Positions 63,884-64,000 of a DNA stretch of 64,000 nt are shown one piece after another. Under the pieces are notes generated by a model. That model was given only the letters and a program-made list of their open reading frames with translations, searched no databases and was not told where the DNA came from. Made by a program: the position numbers and the translations under genes. This DNA comes from Aequorivita xiaoshiensis (GTDB taxonomy: Bacteria > Bacteroidota > Bacteroidia > Flavobacteriales > Flavobacteriaceae). The stretch spans positions 124,001 to 188,000 of the forward strand of contig NZ_JAIRBB010000001.1 in the NCBI RefSeq assembly GCF_022008395.1, given 5' to 3'. Position 1 is the first letter of the stretch; each line of letters begins with the position of its first letter.

Positions 63884-64000
63884 TTATCGCTTCTTTAACG
63901 TTAAAATTCCAAATGCTAACAAAATCCAGCCTACCATAAACATTAAACCACCAATAGGAGTAATAAAACCTATAACCGATGTATCAAATGATAGAATTTC
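63884..64000 (-). CDS. C-terminal end of a DUF423 (YgdD/TMEM256) membrane protein, 5' part outside window
   Basis: Only the last 38 residues are inside: ITPIGGLMFMVGWILLAFGILTLKK, a transmembrane end typical of DUF423. It is partial because of the window edge, not because of damage. Confidence 0.75.
   Translation of the reverse strand, partial: EILSFDTSVIGFITPIGGLMFMVGWILLAFGILTLKKR

Overview
The window is an AT-rich chromosomal segment of a member of the Bacteroidota, almost certainly family Flavobacteriaceae. The evidence is a type IX secretion C-terminal sorting domain, a GldJ-type gliding lipoprotein, lineage-typical domain families (DUF4230, DUF4271, DUF4296), dnaE carrying its own proofreading domain, a ribosomal protein S16 with a long acidic tail, Bacteroidetes promoters (-7 TAnnTTTG, sometimes with TTTG 19 nt upstream), and weak or absent Shine-Dalgarno sequences. 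It is mostly core genome. I found no rRNA, insertion sequence, prophage or CRISPR array. Genus cannot be told from the sequence alone.

Layout. 1-4359: truncated ECF sigma factor, single-pass TPR protein with anti-sigma-like topology, and a secreted, C-terminally anchored TPR-CHAT protease, in a tight operon. 4470-8958: Crp/Fnr regulator, then TolC, HlyD and ABC-2 permease (no ATPase gene). 9052-9841: remnant of a BCCT betaine/choline-type transporter joined out of frame to a UspA remnant. 10088-13096: 1002-residue APH kinase / M23 / class III aminotransferase fusion. 13145-18282: NTF2-like protein and a leftward run (DUF4230, YjbR, membrane MutS-like ATPase, YdjM-type protein), plus a cyclase-family enzyme. 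18440-24746: hemW, a glutamate-receptor-like ion channel, ruvC, an LPG-synthase-type membrane protein with a GT2 glycosyltransferase, and an outer-membrane barrel. 24747-28583: TonB-C lipoprotein and a BlaI-BlaR/M56-TPR operon with a candidate operator. 28692-34141: nitroreductase, GldJ, and a Mrp / Nfu / ferredoxin reductase / ferredoxin electron-transfer and Fe-S group. 34146-38854: metallophosphoesterase, glutaryl-CoA dehydrogenase, trmN6, rimM-rpsP. 38993-47834: lipoproteins, four-helix protein, dnaE, trxA, a ClpP-type protease, NlpE, DUF58. 48093: tRNA-Asp. 48422-53091: alkyltransferase-like protein, LysE exporter, trmB, glycosyltransferase and a PhoR/PhoB-type two-component system. 53312-64000: T9SS cargo, LuxE-like enzyme, possible small RNA, tyrS, an NAD-dependent epimerase, the DUF4296-pyrC-mannosyltransferase run facing DUF4271-hemD, pckA and the tail of a DUF423 gene.

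Most worth following up: the sigma/anti-sigma/CHAT operon, which reads like a protease-gated envelope-signalling circuit; the BCCT-UspA deletion scar; the BlaI promoter with its 14-bp perfect palindrome; an alkyltransferase-like protein with Ala in place of the nucleophilic Cys; and a structured intergenic RNA candidate upstream of the tyrS terminator region.
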